From Pedobacter frigiditerrae (GTDB taxonomy: Bacteria > Bacteroidota > Bacteroidia > Sphingobacteriales > Sphingobacteriaceae): a stretch of DNA of 64,000 nt. A model generated the notes under the pieces. That model saw only the letters and a program-made list of their open reading frames with translations. It did no database searches and was not told the origin of the DNA. A program made the position numbers and the translations under genes. Position 1 is the stretch's first letter; every line of letters begins with the position of its first letter. The stretch is from NCBI RefSeq assembly GCF_032678705.1, contig NZ_JAVTSS010000001.1, forward strand, positions 1,550,001 to 1,614,000. The letters are read 5' to 3'. Below are positions 33,586 through 42,655 of the stretch, piece by piece.

Positions 33586-33687
33586 TTAAATCTTCTGTTT
33601 TTATAAAATTGATTGCAAATGTTACAAATCCTAGTCTAGCCAAACATCTAAATGCTTATATTTAGCGCTGCAAGCATAACCATTTAA

Positions 33688-34722
33688 ATGAATACAAATA
33701 TTACCCTTCGTGATATTGCCAAAGCGCTAAATCTATCAATCTCTACGGTATCTAGGGCATTAACTGATAGCTATCAAATTGGAGAAAAGACTAAGCAAGA
33801 AGTTTTAACTTACGCAAAAGAACATCACTATGTGCCAAATAGAATGGCAAGGGGTTTAAAAGAAGGTAAAAGTAGGTCTATCGGCGTAGTTGTTTGTTCT
33901 ATAGATAACAATTTTATGGCACAAATGCTAGACGGTATTGACCAATATTGCTCTGAACATGATTACCAGCTTATCATGATGCAAAGCAAGGAACTGTTTG
34001 AGCAAGAAAAAGCCAATGTAAATCTTTTATATGCCGGTGGTATTGATGGCTTATTGATTTGTCCTTCTTACCAAACCACTGATTTTAGTTACCTTATTAA
34101 TTTACAAGAATCTGGGCTACCTGTGGTTTTATTCGATCGTTTGAGCGACCATATTGATACCCATAAAGTAGCAGTAGATAATTTTAAAGGCGCTTATGAA
34201 GCTACCCAACATTTAATTAATAATGGCTACCGTACCATTGCCCATCTCAATTGGAACACCCAATTAAGTACAGCTACTGAACGTTTTGAAGGTTATAAAA
34301 AGGCATTAAAAGACTCCGGAATATCATTTAATAAAGATTTGGTAAAATTTTGTGACACCACTAATGCTGTTACACTAGATGACGAAATAGAAACTGCAAT
34401 ACGCGAATTAATGATGCTTGACGAAGCTCCTCAAGCTATATTTACTGCAACAGATTTAATTAGCACCAAATGTCTGGAGATGTTACACAAATCAGGCCTT
34501 CGAGTTCCACAAGATGTAGCCCTCATCGGTTTTAGCAATACGGACCTTGCAGAAGTACTTAATCCTTCATTAAGCACAATTCGTCAACCATCTTTAGAAA
34601 TTGGACGTTTAGCTGCTAAGCAATTGCTCTCGTTGATTTCTGGCAAAACGAACGAACCTTTTGAAACTATCTTATTGCCTACGCAAATTCAAGTTAGAGC
34701 ATCAAGCCAAAAAAGCAAGTAG
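33688..34722 (+). CDS. LacI-family transcriptional regulator
   Basis: 344 residues. HTH and hinge at about 3-60 (ITLRDIAKALNLSISTVSRAL; YVPNRMARGLKEGKS), then a periplasmic-binding-like sensor domain (IGVVVCSIDNNFMAQMLDG; ALIGFSNTDLAEVLNPSLST). Probably a sugar-responsive repressor. Divergent from GH92, so likely controls it and perhaps itself. mnmA begins 78 nt downstream with its own promoter. Confidence 0.93.
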   Translation: MNTNITLRDIAKALNLSISTVSRALTDSYQIGEKTKQEVLTYAKEHHYVPNRMARGLKEGKSRSIGVVVCSIDNNFMAQMLDGIDQYCSEHDYQLIMMQSKELFEQEKANVNLLYAGGIDGLLICPSYQTTDFSYLINLQESGLPVVLFDRLSDHIDTHKVAVDNFKGAYEATQHLINNGYRTIAHLNWNTQLSTATERFEGYKKALKDSGISFNKDLVKFCDTTNAVTLDDEIETAIRELMMLDEAPQAIFTATDLISTKCLEMLHKSGLRVPQDVALIGFSNTDLAEVLNPSLSTIRQPSLEIGRLAAKQLLSLISGKTNEPFETILLPTQIQVRASSQKSK

Positions 34723-34730
34723 CCTTTTTT
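34709..34730 (+). terminator. Weak terminator at the end of the LacI gene
   Basis: AAAAAAGC (34709-34716) pairs with GC-bulge-TTTTTT (34722-34730) around the stop codon, ending in a T-run. Short stem, so modest support. Confidence 0.35.
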
Positions 34731-34774
34731 ACATTGTTCAGACTACCCTTTCCAATTAATTAAACAAAAACCCG

Positions 34775-34782
34775 TATTTTTG
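34775..34782 (+). promoter_or_regulatory. Candidate -7 box for mnmA
   Basis: TATTTTTG is a perfect TAnnTTTG, 18 nt before the ATG at 34801, giving a leader of about 13 nt. No clear -33 TTG. Confidence 0.5.
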
Positions 34783-34800
34783 CATCCTTTAATTTAAGTA

Positions 34801-35892
34801 ATGAGTAAACACGGTAGAATTTTGGTTGCCATGAGTGGCGGGGTTGATAGTTCGGTTGCAGCAGTAATGTTACACGAGCAAGGTTACGAAGTAATCGGCC
34901 TTACCATGAAAACCTGGGACTACGCCACATCTGGTGGAAGTAGCAAAGAAACAGGTTGTTGCAGCTTAGATAGCATTAATGATGCTCGTACCTTAGCTGT
35001 AAACTATGGTTTTCCTCACTATATTTTAGATATCCGTGATGAATTTGGAGATTTTGTAATCGACAATTTTGTAGATGAGTATTTGGCAGGGCGTACACCA
35101 AATCCTTGTGTTTTATGTAATACCCACATCAAGTGGGAAGCTTTGTTAAAACGTGCCAATAAACTAGATTGCGAATTTATTGCAACCGGTCATTATGCTA
35201 ATATCCGTCAGCAAGACAGTGGAAGATATGTAATTTCTAAAGGTAAAGACGAAAACAAAGACCAATCCTATGTGCTTTGGGGTGTATCTCAAGAAAACTT
35301 ATCTCGTACTAAATTCCCATTGGGAAGTTTTGCAAAGGCAGATATCCGCCAGATGGCATTGGATATGGGACAAGAAGAATTGGCTAAAAAATCCGAGAGT
35401 TATGAAATCTGTTTTGTGCCAGACAACGATTATAGAGCTTTCTTAAAACACAAAGTGGAAGACTTGGAAGATAGAGTTGCAGGTGGAAATTTTGTGAATA
35501 GCCAAGGTATGATTATCGGTCAGCATAAAGGTTATCCTTTTTACACTATTGGCCAACGTAAGGGTTTAGGGGTAGCTTTTGGCGAGCCAATGTTTGTTAC
35601 CCAAATTTTACCAGAAAGCAATACTGTTGTTTTAGGCAGAGCCGATGAATTAGAACGTAAAGAGGCAATGGTGAGAAACATTAACTTGGTTAAATACGAG
35701 AATATTTACGAGCCAATGGATAATGTGATTACTAAAATCCGTTATAAAGATGCGGGTATGCTAAGCACCATCGTTCAAGAAAAAGACCAAATGCGTGTGG
35801 TTTTCGACCATAATGTATCTGCAATTGCACCAGGACAATCAGCTGTTTTCTATGAAGGCAATGATTTGTTAGGTGGTGGTTTTTTGGTTTAA
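34801..35892 (+). CDS. mnmA: tRNA-specific 2-thiouridylase MnmA
   Basis: ATP-dependent sulfur insertion at U34 of Lys, Glu and Gln tRNAs. 363 residues. PP-loop MSGGVDSSVAAVML (about 10-23), then GCCSLDSINDAR, the two catalytic cysteines in NPCVLCNTHIKW and ESYEICFVPDND, and the GQRKGLGVAF block. The GCCS loop and overall wording are typical of Bacteroidota MnmA. No sulfur-relay gene is adjacent. Confidence 0.97.
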   Translation: MSKHGRILVAMSGGVDSSVAAVMLHEQGYEVIGLTMKTWDYATSGGSSKETGCCSLDSINDARTLAVNYGFPHYILDIRDEFGDFVIDNFVDEYLAGRTPNPCVLCNTHIKWEALLKRANKLDCEFIATGHYANIRQQDSGRYVISKGKDENKDQSYVLWGVSQENLSRTKFPLGSFAKADIRQMALDMGQEELAKKSESYEICFVPDNDYRAFLKHKVEDLEDRVAGGNFVNSQGMIIGQHKGYPFYTIGQRKGLGVAFGEPMFVTQILPESNTVVLGRADELERKEAMVRNINLVKYENIYEPMDNVITKIRYKDAGMLSTIVQEKDQMRVVFDHNVSAIAPGQSAVFYEGNDLLGGGFLV

Positions 35893-35900
35893 AATTCTTT

Positions 35901-35973
35901 TGTCATTCTGAGGAACGAGGAATCTCAGCATTGAATACATTTAAATAGATTCTTCGCTGCGCTCTGAATGACA
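35901..35973. repeat. GTCATT hairpin element after mnmA
   Basis: Starts TGTCATTCTGAGG 8 nt after the mnmA stop and ends in CTCTGAATGACA, so termini are inverted. A long imperfect stem is possible. Confidence 0.6.
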
Positions 35974-36063
35974 AATCTTCTTTTAAAACATTCCCAAAGG
36001 TTATGGTCGAAATAATCCTAAAATCTTTCTATCCTATAAATCTTATTCCAGACAATTAATAAA

Positions 36064-37011
36064 TTAGCTATCCAACTTATTATTGATTAAATAAGGTGTA
36101 CCCACTTTCATTTTTTTGTCTTTGTAAGGTTCGAAATAATAATCTATCCTTCCTAAGTTAATACCAGCAAATCCAACTTGGTTAATGGTTGTAATTTGTC
36201 CATCAAGGTTTTTTACGTCTTCAGGTACATCTAAAAAGGTGTGTGTGTGTCCTCCAATAATTAAGTCTATGTTTCTTGTATTTGCTGCTAAAACCTTATC
36301 AGAAACTGAATTATTGCGATAAGAATAGCCTAGGTGAGAAAGACAGATTACTAGATCACATTTATAATCATTTTTTAAGAGTGAAGCAGTTTCATTCGCC
36401 TTCACAATCGGGTCGAGATATTGTGTTTCTCCGTAATTTTTAGGGTCAACTAAGCCTTTAAGTTGGATACCCAAACCAAATACACCTATTTTCAGTCCTG
36501 CTTTTTTAAAGATTTTAAATGGCTGAGTTGATTTAGAAAGAGCCGTATTTGATAAATCGTAGTTAGCAATTAATACAGGGAAATTTGCGTGAGGCAATTG
36601 TTTGTAAAAACCTTCAACCCCGTTATCGAAATCGTGATTCCCTAATGTGGTGGCGTCATATTGCATTTGGCTCATTAGCTTCATTTCCAATTCACCACCA
36701 AATTTATTGAAATATGGTGTGCCTTGAAAAATATCACCAGCATCTAACAACAAGACATTTTCTTGCTCTGCTCTGATTTTTTTAATCAATGCAGAGCGTC
36801 TTGATGTTCCTCCTAAACCTTGATTTCGAGATCCATCCATCGGAAAGGGCTCTATCCTACTATGTACGTCATTGGTATGCAGAATAGTTAATTTCTGTAA
36901 TCGCCCGTTGGCAAAAGCATCTAAAGAATTTAAACTTAAAGCAACAGCAGCACTAGCGATGCCACCAGTTCTAATAAAATTTCGGCGATTAATTTTTTGT
37001 AATTCTTCCAT
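36064..37011 (-). CDS. 5'-nucleotidase metallophosphatase domain (UshA N-domain), Tat-type signal
   Basis: Catalytic half of a UshA-type nucleotidase, 315 residues. Signal: RRNFIRTGGIASAAVALSL, a twin-arginine pattern. Dinuclear metal site complete: LTILHTNDVHS (D, H), LLDAGDIFQGT (D), TLGNHDFDNG (N, H), LSHLGY (H) and IIGGHTHTFL (HxH). The C-terminal substrate-binding domain is absent and is the separate upstream gene at 36989-37741, which overlaps by 23 nt. Likely periplasmic nucleotide scavenging. Confidence 0.9.
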   Translation of the reverse strand: MEELQKINRRNFIRTGGIASAAVALSLNSLDAFANGRLQKLTILHTNDVHSRIEPFPMDGSRNQGLGGTSRRSALIKKIRAEQENVLLLDAGDIFQGTPYFNKFGGELEMKLMSQMQYDATTLGNHDFDNGVEGFYKQLPHANFPVLIANYDLSNTALSKSTQPFKIFKKAGLKIGVFGLGIQLKGLVDPKNYGETQYLDPIVKANETASLLKNDYKCDLVICLSHLGYSYRNNSVSDKVLAANTRNIDLIIGGHTHTFLDVPEDVKNLDGQITTINQVGFAGINLGRIDYYFEPYKDKKMKVGTPYLINNKLDS

Positions 37012-37741
37012 CTAATTTTGCATTTATTTTATTTCCAGCAGCTTGAGTTTCTTTAACCTCTTTTAATAAGGCATCACGGACCAACAATCCCATATTTTTT
37101 CTTGAAATCGGTGTGGCAAAACCCACAGCATCATCTCCACCACTTGCAATATAGTCTGAAGCAACTACCCAATAAGTTTTAGTTACATCAAAAGGTTTAC
37201 CGTTAACTATAATATTCTGAGGCATCCTATCTTTAATGTTAAACCTCAACCCACTTACAGGTTGACCACCTCTACCAGCTACATAGGTTATCACTTTTAA
37301 GGCATCCTCACCTTTTAGATTGAATAAAACCAATTGATTTTCGAAAGGCATTAGTTCAAATATACTAGAAACGGTGATTGGACCTTTTGCAATATCATTT
37401 CTTAATCCGCCAGTTGTAGTTGGAAATACAAAATCTATTTTAGGTTCTATCTTTCTTGCTTGATTAAATACTGCATCTGCAAAAAAGTTGCCTAATACAG
37501 ATTCTGGAACAGTAGAACTTTTAGCTAATAAAACATCTGTATAGCCAATAACTTCATTCATTTCGGCTTCAACCTTAACTTTGTAAGGCATATAAGTTTT
37601 AATGATTGAACTGTCTACAGGTAATGAAGAATTAATGTTTTGCTCTTCGCGATTAGATTTTACAACTGCATATTGTGTTGTACAAGAGACAAAAAGAACC
37701 AACGAAATAGCAAGAGAATAAATCTTGTTTTTTACAGTCAT
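36989..37741 (-). CDS. 5'-nucleotidase C-terminal domain lipoprotein (UshA C-domain)
   Basis: 250 residues, lipoprotein signal ending LFVSCTTQ (Cys about 20). It carries the nucleotide-binding domain only: TTTGGLRNDIAKG, FELMPFENQLVLFNLKG, SGLRFNIKD and YWVVASDYIASGGDDA. These residues normally sit after the phosphatase domain in one chain; here the two domains are separate genes in reverse order. The products probably associate at the membrane or cooperate across the two gene products. Confidence 0.9.
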   Translation of the reverse strand: MTVKNKIYSLAISLVLFVSCTTQYAVVKSNREEQNINSSLPVDSSIIKTYMPYKVKVEAEMNEVIGYTDVLLAKSSTVPESVLGNFFADAVFNQARKIEPKIDFVFPTTTGGLRNDIAKGPITVSSIFELMPFENQLVLFNLKGEDALKVITYVAGRGGQPVSGLRFNIKDRMPQNIIVNGKPFDVTKTYWVVASDYIASGGDDAVGFATPISRKNMGLLVRDALLKEVKETQAAGNKINAKLDGRITKN

Positions 37742-37821
37742 AAAAGGATTGTTTTGATGAGGCTAAGATAGATGCGATTAGTATGAAAAACCAAATTAAA
37801 TCGTCACTTCATTGATGGAAG

Positions 37822-37878
37822 TGTCAGCCTGAGCGTAGTCGAAGACTTGGTTGCCCTTCGACTACGCTCCGGGTGACA
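37822..37878. repeat. GTCA hairpin element, near-perfect 23-bp stem
   Basis: Arm TGTCAGCCTGAGCGTAGTCG plus AAG (37822-37844) pairs with 37856-37878 at 21 of 23 positions, 11-nt loop. It lies 4 nt after the stop of the M90 peptidase gene (read on its strand). This copy is the reference for the longer form at 43016. Confidence 0.8.
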
Positions 37879-37882
37879 TGCT

Positions 37883-38653
37883 CTACACTAGTTTTTGTCC
37901 GAATGTTTTACTCAACCTCTGATAAAGTTCTGGATGTTTATCCTTTAGTAATTCTGGTTGTTCAAAAAAGTATTCAGAAACGACAGCAAAAAACTCTGCT
38001 TGATTGGTAATGGCATAAGGATTAATGTCAGATTTATCATCTTTTATCCTTTCCATTTCTTCATGCATCATTTTTACCCAAGGCAAGGTATATTCGTGAG
38101 CCATTAAGTTTTCTGGCACTCCATCAGTTGCACCATCAGATTTATCTAACAAGTGTACAAATTCGTGAATCGCAGTGTTTTCTTTACCTGCACTTTTAGA
38201 AAAGCCGTGTCTTAAAGCAGCTAGTGATAATATCATTTGTCCGTTCATAAAACCATTTCCAACCATTCCCATGATATTTCTATCGCCTTCTTTAAACTGG
38301 AAATCTTGATTAAAAGTGTCTGGATACAAAACCACGTTGCTTAGGTTTTTATAATTCCAATCGGCAAAACCAAAAATGGGAATTACAGCGCTCGATGCTA
38401 CTAATAACCTATCTAATTGAGTAATTTCCAAACCTACACCTTCAATTTTAGTACTGGCTAAAAAATCTGAAACCTTTTGTTCAAACAATGTTTTCTTATT
38501 GCCATCAAGGCGGATATAGAAATCTACATTGTTAGTTAATAATTGTTTATCAGCTCTACTTAATGAAACTACAACTAATTTCTTCTTTCGGAAAATAAAG
38601 TACAAAGCCACAATAAAAGCAAGGGCAAGAATTAAATAAGGCGTATAGTTCAT
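37883..38653 (-). CDS. Zinc-dependent peptidase, M90/MtfA-like
   Basis: 256 residues from the ATG at 38653 (a TTG start 6 nt upstream is possible). An N-terminal membrane helix (about 4-21) anchors it, unlike E. coli MtfA. Zinc motif HEFVH at 163-167, with NQAEFFAVVSEYFFEQP carrying a third ligand Glu, and the IPIFGF/WNYKNL region of the family. E. coli MtfA inactivates the regulator Mlc; that partner is not seen here. Confidence 0.85.
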   Translation of the reverse strand: MNYTPYLILALAFIVALYFIFRKKKLVVVSLSRADKQLLTNNVDFYIRLDGNKKTLFEQKVSDFLASTKIEGVGLEITQLDRLLVASSAVIPIFGFADWNYKNLSNVVLYPDTFNQDFQFKEGDRNIMGMVGNGFMNGQMILSLAALRHGFSKSAGKENTAIHEFVHLLDKSDGATDGVPENLMAHEYTLPWVKMMHEEMERIKDDKSDINPYAITNQAEFFAVVSEYFFEQPELLKDKHPELYQRLSKTFGQKLV

Positions 38654-38670
38654 TGTCAATTATAAACAAA

Positions 38671-38700
38671 AAATCCCAAAACAATTTTGCCTTGGGATTT
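38671..38700 (-). terminator. Terminator of the GPx gene
   Basis: AAATCCCAA (38671-38679) pairs with TTGGGATTT (38692-38700); on the minus strand it is followed by a run of T. It is 20 nt past the GPx stop. Confidence 0.85.
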
Positions 38701-38720
38701 AATTAAACTATAAAGAAATA

Positions 38721-39239
38721 TTATAAATTCTGAACGATAGCAGCATCTAAAGGTTTAACTGGAGAACGATAACGATGTACCAATTGACCTTTTTCATTAA
38801 TTAAGAATTTCTCAAAATTCCATTTAATGTCACCAGTAAAATCAGGATTTTCTTGGCTAGTTAAATAAGAAAACAATGGATTGATATCAGTCCCTTTAAC
38901 ACTTACTTTTTCGCTCATTAAAAAGGTAACACCATATTTCTGCGTGCAGAATTCTTGAATTTCTTTACTTGAACCCAATTCTTGTTCCTTAAAATTTCCT
39001 GCTGGAAAACCAATTAGTACTACATTTTTACCATATTGCTTATGCAATTTTTCTAAATCTTCATATTGAGGAGTATAACCACATTTAGAAGCTGTATTTA
39101 CAATTAAGATTTTCTTTCCTTTAAACTTAGAAAGTTTAACTTCTTTGCCATCAAGAGTTTTAAAAGAAAAATCATAAACAGATTTAGGTGGATTTGGAGC
39201 AATCCATAAGTTTAATAGTAATAATAAGGTATTGATCAT
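38721..39239 (-). CDS. Glutathione peroxidase-family thiol peroxidase
   Basis: Reduces hydroperoxides, usually using thioredoxin in bacteria. 172 residues with an N-terminal hydrophobic stretch (MINTLLLLLNLWIAP), suggesting export or anchoring. Peroxidatic Cys at 53 in NTASKCGYTPQYEDL, then GFPAGNFKEQE and WNFEKFL with the conserved Trp and Asn. A second cysteine in EFCTQKYG is at the position used for thioredoxin-type resolution in non-seleno GPx. Confidence 0.92.
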   Translation of the reverse strand: MINTLLLLLNLWIAPNPPKSVYDFSFKTLDGKEVKLSKFKGKKILIVNTASKCGYTPQYEDLEKLHKQYGKNVVLIGFPAGNFKEQELGSSKEIQEFCTQKYGVTFLMSEKVSVKGTDINPLFSYLTSQENPDFTGDIKWNFEKFLINEKGQLVHRYRSPVKPLDAAIVQNL

Positions 39240-39549
39240 TGCTTTAGTTTTAGTTTGTGAATTGTTTTATTACTGGATTGTTAAATTTGTTAGCACAACA
39301 TTTATCTCAAATCTCATATCTAACTTCTTATATCTCTATACGAAGATACTTACTAATTAGATGTGATAAATAATTATATCGTAAAGAAATTGATATTTTA
39401 AAAAATAAATTAAAAGGGTATTCTACAAGGTTTAAGGGATGTAAAAGAGCGTGTTGCACATCAAATTCGAATACATTTTTTAAAATAATTGCTATACCAA
39501 TTTTGATTTTAGACTTAATTATAGTTTTATTTGCAGAAAAACGTTCTGA
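39240..39549. other. Non-coding gap between GPx and topA
   Basis: AT-rich, no gene or structured RNA seen. It includes the topA promoter candidate (39503-39533) and another TAAATTTG box at 39282-39289 of unclear use. Confidence 0.5.
39503..39533 (+). promoter_or_regulatory. Candidate topA promoter
   Basis: TTG at 39503-39505 and TTTATTTG at 39526-39533 (one mismatch to TAnnTTTG) with a 20-nt spacer; ATG at 39550. Confidence 0.4.
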
Positions 39550-42099
39550 ATGGCAAAAAATTTACTAATAGTCGAGTCACCTGCAAAAGCTAAAACCATA
39601 GAGGGTTATTTAGGGAAGGATTTTTTGGTTAAGTCTAGTTATGGTCATATCCGCGACTTAGTAAAAGGCGATATGGGAATTGATATCGAAAATGATTTCT
39701 CCCAAACCTATGAAGTTCCTGCCGATAAAAAAGCAGTTGTTGCAGAACTTAAAAAATTAGCTAAACAAGCCGAAATGGTATGGTTAGCATCCGATGAAGA
39801 CCGTGAGGGAGAAGCCATTTCTTGGCATCTATACGAAACTTTAGGCTTAAAAGAAAGCAATACAAAACGTATTGTGTTTCACGAAATTACTAAACCAGCA
39901 ATATTAAAAGCAATAGATAATCCGCGTACCATAGATTATAATTTAGTTAATGCGCAGCAAGCTCGTCGTGTTTTAGATAGATTGGTAGGTTTTGAACTTT
40001 CTCCAGTTTTATGGAAAAAAGTTAAACCTTCTTTATCTGCTGGTCGTGTTCAATCTGTTGCAGTGCGATTAATTGTGGACCGCGAACGTGAAGTAAATAA
40101 ATTTAACAGTACAGCTGCATTTAAAATAACTGCACAATTTACTACTGGAAAAGGCAAAGAAATTGTAAAAGCAGAATTGCCACAGCGTTTTGAAAAAGCC
40201 GCAGATGCAGAAAAATTCTTGCAGGATTGTATCAATGCAGGTTTTGCGGTTAGTAATTTAGAGGTAAAGCCAGCAAAGAGAAATCCTGCAGCTCCTTTTA
40301 CAACCTCTACCCTACAACAAGAAGCCTCTAGAAAATTAGGTTTCTCTGTTGCAAGAACGATGCAGATTGCACAACGTTTGTATGAAAGTGGTAAAATTAC
40401 TTACATGAGAACAGATTCTGTTAATTTATCTGAAACTGCTATCGCTGCAGCATCGGCTGAAATTAGGTCTGCTTGGGGAGAAAAATATCATCAACCTAGA
40501 GTTTATAAAACAAAATCTGCTGGTGCACAAGAGGCTCACGAGGCCATACGTCCAACCTATTTTAATCAACACAGTGTGGATGGAGATAACTCTGAAAAAC
40601 GCCTGTATGATTTGATTTGGAAACGTGCCATCGCTTCTCAAATGAGTGAGGCTATTTTTGAAAAAACCAATGTTAATATTAGTATTTCTACTAGAAGAGA
40701 AGAATTATTAGCTGAAGGTGAAGTATTGAAGTTTGATGGCTTCTTAAAAGTTTACCTAGAATCCACTGATGATGAGGATGAAGAAAATGAAGACAACAAC
40801 TTACTTCCGCCATTAACAAAAGGGCAAAGTTTAATATTAAAAGAATTAGCAGCGACAGAAAGATTTTCTCGTCCGCCAGCAAGATATACTGAGGCAAGTT
40901 TAGTTAAGAAATTAGAAGAACTAGGCATAGGCCGACCATCTACTTATGCTCCAACCATTTCTACGGTACAAAATCGTGGTTATGTAGTTAAGGAAGACAG
41001 GGATGGTAGAAAAAGAGAATTTGTAAGTATGGTTTTAGCTAATGGAAACATTAGTAAAGTAACCAAATCTGAAATAACAGGTGCAGAAAAATCGAAGCTC
41101 TTCCCTACCGATATTGGTGAAGTTGTAAATGACTTTTTAGTAGAACATTTTAAAGGTATTGTAGATTTTAATTTCACTGCTAAAGTAGAAAAGCAGTTTG
41201 ATGAGATTGCACAAGGTTTACAGGAATGGACAAAAATGCTTCATTCTTTTTATACCCCTTTCCATAGCGAAGTAGAAAATACTTTAGAAAATGCAGACCG
41301 TGCAAATGGTGAACGTTTGTTAGGAATTGACCCAACAACTGGTAAAAATGTTTATGCTAAAGTTGGGCGTTATGGCCCTTTAGTTCAAATAGGTGACCTA
41401 TCTGATGATGAGGATGATAAACCTCGTTATGCAAGTTTAGGTAAATCTCAATCTGTGGGAACTGTTTCACTTGAAGAAGCTTTAGACCAATTCAAATTAC
41501 CTTTCCAATTGGAAGATTATGAAGGTAAGGAAGTTTCAGTAGGTGTTGGTCGATTTGGACCTTATGTGAAATGGGGCGATGCTTTTATTTCAATTCCTAA
41601 GAACGAAGACCCGTTAACGGTTGACCAAGCTAGAGCAATTGAAATTATTGGTGAGAAGGTTACTGCTGATGCTCCAGTTGCTGAATATGAGGGATTACCT
41701 GTTACTAAGGGAACTGGAAGATTTGGTCCTTTCATTAAATGGAATAGCTTGTTTATCAATGTACCTAAAGCTTACAATTTCGATGCCTTGTCCGCGAATG
41801 ATATTAAAGAGCTAATTGAGAAGAAAATCGAGAAGGAAAACAATCGCTATATCCAACAATGGGAAAGTGAAAAAATTGCCATCGAAAACGGTCGTTGGGG
41901 ACCTTTCATCCGTTTCGGTAAAGAAATGCTGAAACTAAGAAATAATCCTAAAACTAAAGCAAAATATACAGCAGAAGAACTAGCTGAAATTCCTTTGGAT
42001 GATGTTAAAAAATTAATCGTTGAGCAATTGCCAAAAGCATTTGACGTTAAGAAAAAAGCACCAGCAAAGAAAAAAGCGGTAGCTAAAAAAAGTAGTTAA
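39550..42099 (+). CDS. topA: DNA topoisomerase I
   Basis: Relaxes negative supercoils. 849 residues. N-terminal Toprim: LLIVESPAKAKTIEGYLG and WLASDEDREGEAISWH. Active-site Tyr at 285 in KITYMRTDSVNLS. GRPSTYAPTI follows. The C-terminal part carries repeats of the type GRYGP/GRFGP/GRWGPFI (four near 610, 660, 700 and 770) instead of zinc fingers, and a lysine-rich tail (KKKAPAKKKAVAKKSS), as usual in Bacteroidota. Confidence 0.97.
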   Translation: MAKNLLIVESPAKAKTIEGYLGKDFLVKSSYGHIRDLVKGDMGIDIENDFSQTYEVPADKKAVVAELKKLAKQAEMVWLASDEDREGEAISWHLYETLGLKESNTKRIVFHEITKPAILKAIDNPRTIDYNLVNAQQARRVLDRLVGFELSPVLWKKVKPSLSAGRVQSVAVRLIVDREREVNKFNSTAAFKITAQFTTGKGKEIVKAELPQRFEKAADAEKFLQDCINAGFAVSNLEVKPAKRNPAAPFTTSTLQQEASRKLGFSVARTMQIAQRLYESGKITYMRTDSVNLSETAIAAASAEIRSAWGEKYHQPRVYKTKSAGAQEAHEAIRPTYFNQHSVDGDNSEKRLYDLIWKRAIASQMSEAIFEKTNVNISISTRREELLAEGEVLKFDGFLKVYLESTDDEDEENEDNNLLPPLTKGQSLILKELAATERFSRPPARYTEASLVKKLEELGIGRPSTYAPTISTVQNRGYVVKEDRDGRKREFVSMVLANGNISKVTKSEITGAEKSKLFPTDIGEVVNDFLVEHFKGIVDFNFTAKVEKQFDEIAQGLQEWTKMLHSFYTPFHSEVENTLENADRANGERLLGIDPTTGKNVYAKVGRYGPLVQIGDLSDDEDDKPRYASLGKSQSVGTVSLEEALDQFKLPFQLEDYEGKEVSVGVGRFGPYVKWGDAFISIPKNEDPLTVDQARAIEIIGEKVTADAPVAEYEGLPVTKGTGRFGPFIKWNSLFINVPKAYNFDALSANDIKELIEKKIEKENNRYIQQWESEKIAIENGRWGPFIRFGKEMLKLRNNPKTKAKYTAEELAEIPLDDVKKLIVEQLPKAFDVKKKAPAKKKAVAKKSS

Positions 42100-42110
42100 A
42101 CTATAGTATT

Positions 42111-42156
42111 GTCATCCTGAGCCTGTCGAAGGACATTTCGACAAGCTTAACGTGAC
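42111..42156. repeat. GTCATC hairpin element after topA
   Basis: Starts GTCATCCTGAGCCTGTCGAA 12 nt after the topA stop, with an inverted partner TTCGACAAGCTTAACGTGAC ending at 42156. Confidence 0.6.
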
Positions 42157-42176
42157 GTTCCTTTTTTATTTAACTT

Positions 42177-42581
42177 ATGAAAGCAGATTTACCAGAAAAT
42201 ATAGTCGAAGATGTTGCCATTGCAATTGCTTTGGTCGGAGAAACCCCAGAAATTGGTAGTTGGACGGTTTATGTAGTGAATTATAAAAACGAACCCATAA
42301 CAAATGTCTTAATTACTTCTAAAGGTTATGGTGAGAAAGATGGTAAACAAGTAAAGACTTCACTTTTAAGGCATTTTATTGGCGATTTAAATGCAAATTC
42401 TTTTGCAGGTGTTGAAGCAATTGACCCTGCTGTTTTTGGTTTGACTAATGAATATTGGCTTAGTTATTACATCGGTAAAGAAATTTACGACAAAAAATTC
42501 ATCTTCCTTCCAGAAAGTATTGTGGAGAATAACTTGATAAGGGTTCCAGTTTTGAATATGCCCGGAGTGATGATTAAATAG
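42177..42581 (+). CDS. Conserved hypothetical protein
   Basis: 134 residues, no signal or membrane segment. I recognise the general sequence as a Bacteroidota conserved hypothetical but not a function. Features: acidic start (MKADLPENIVEDVAIAI), an all-beta-looking centre (WTVYVVNYKNEPITNVLITS), and a conserved-looking end (EIYDKKFIFLPESI). It is 77 nt after topA, separated by a hairpin repeat. Confidence 0.65.
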   Translation: MKADLPENIVEDVAIAIALVGETPEIGSWTVYVVNYKNEPITNVLITSKGYGEKDGKQVKTSLLRHFIGDLNANSFAGVEAIDPAVFGLTNEYWLSYYIGKEIYDKKFIFLPESIVENNLIRVPVLNMPGVMIK

Positions 42582-42655
42582 TATTGAGAAGTGCGTATTG
42601 CGTAATGAGATAAATATTCCATTACCAAAGCAAATGTGCGTTACAATCCAAATCA

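Noticed and set aside
33657..33664. TATATTTA as the LacI gene -7 box
   Set aside because: One mismatch at the last base and no -33 partner; too weak to list as a promoter.
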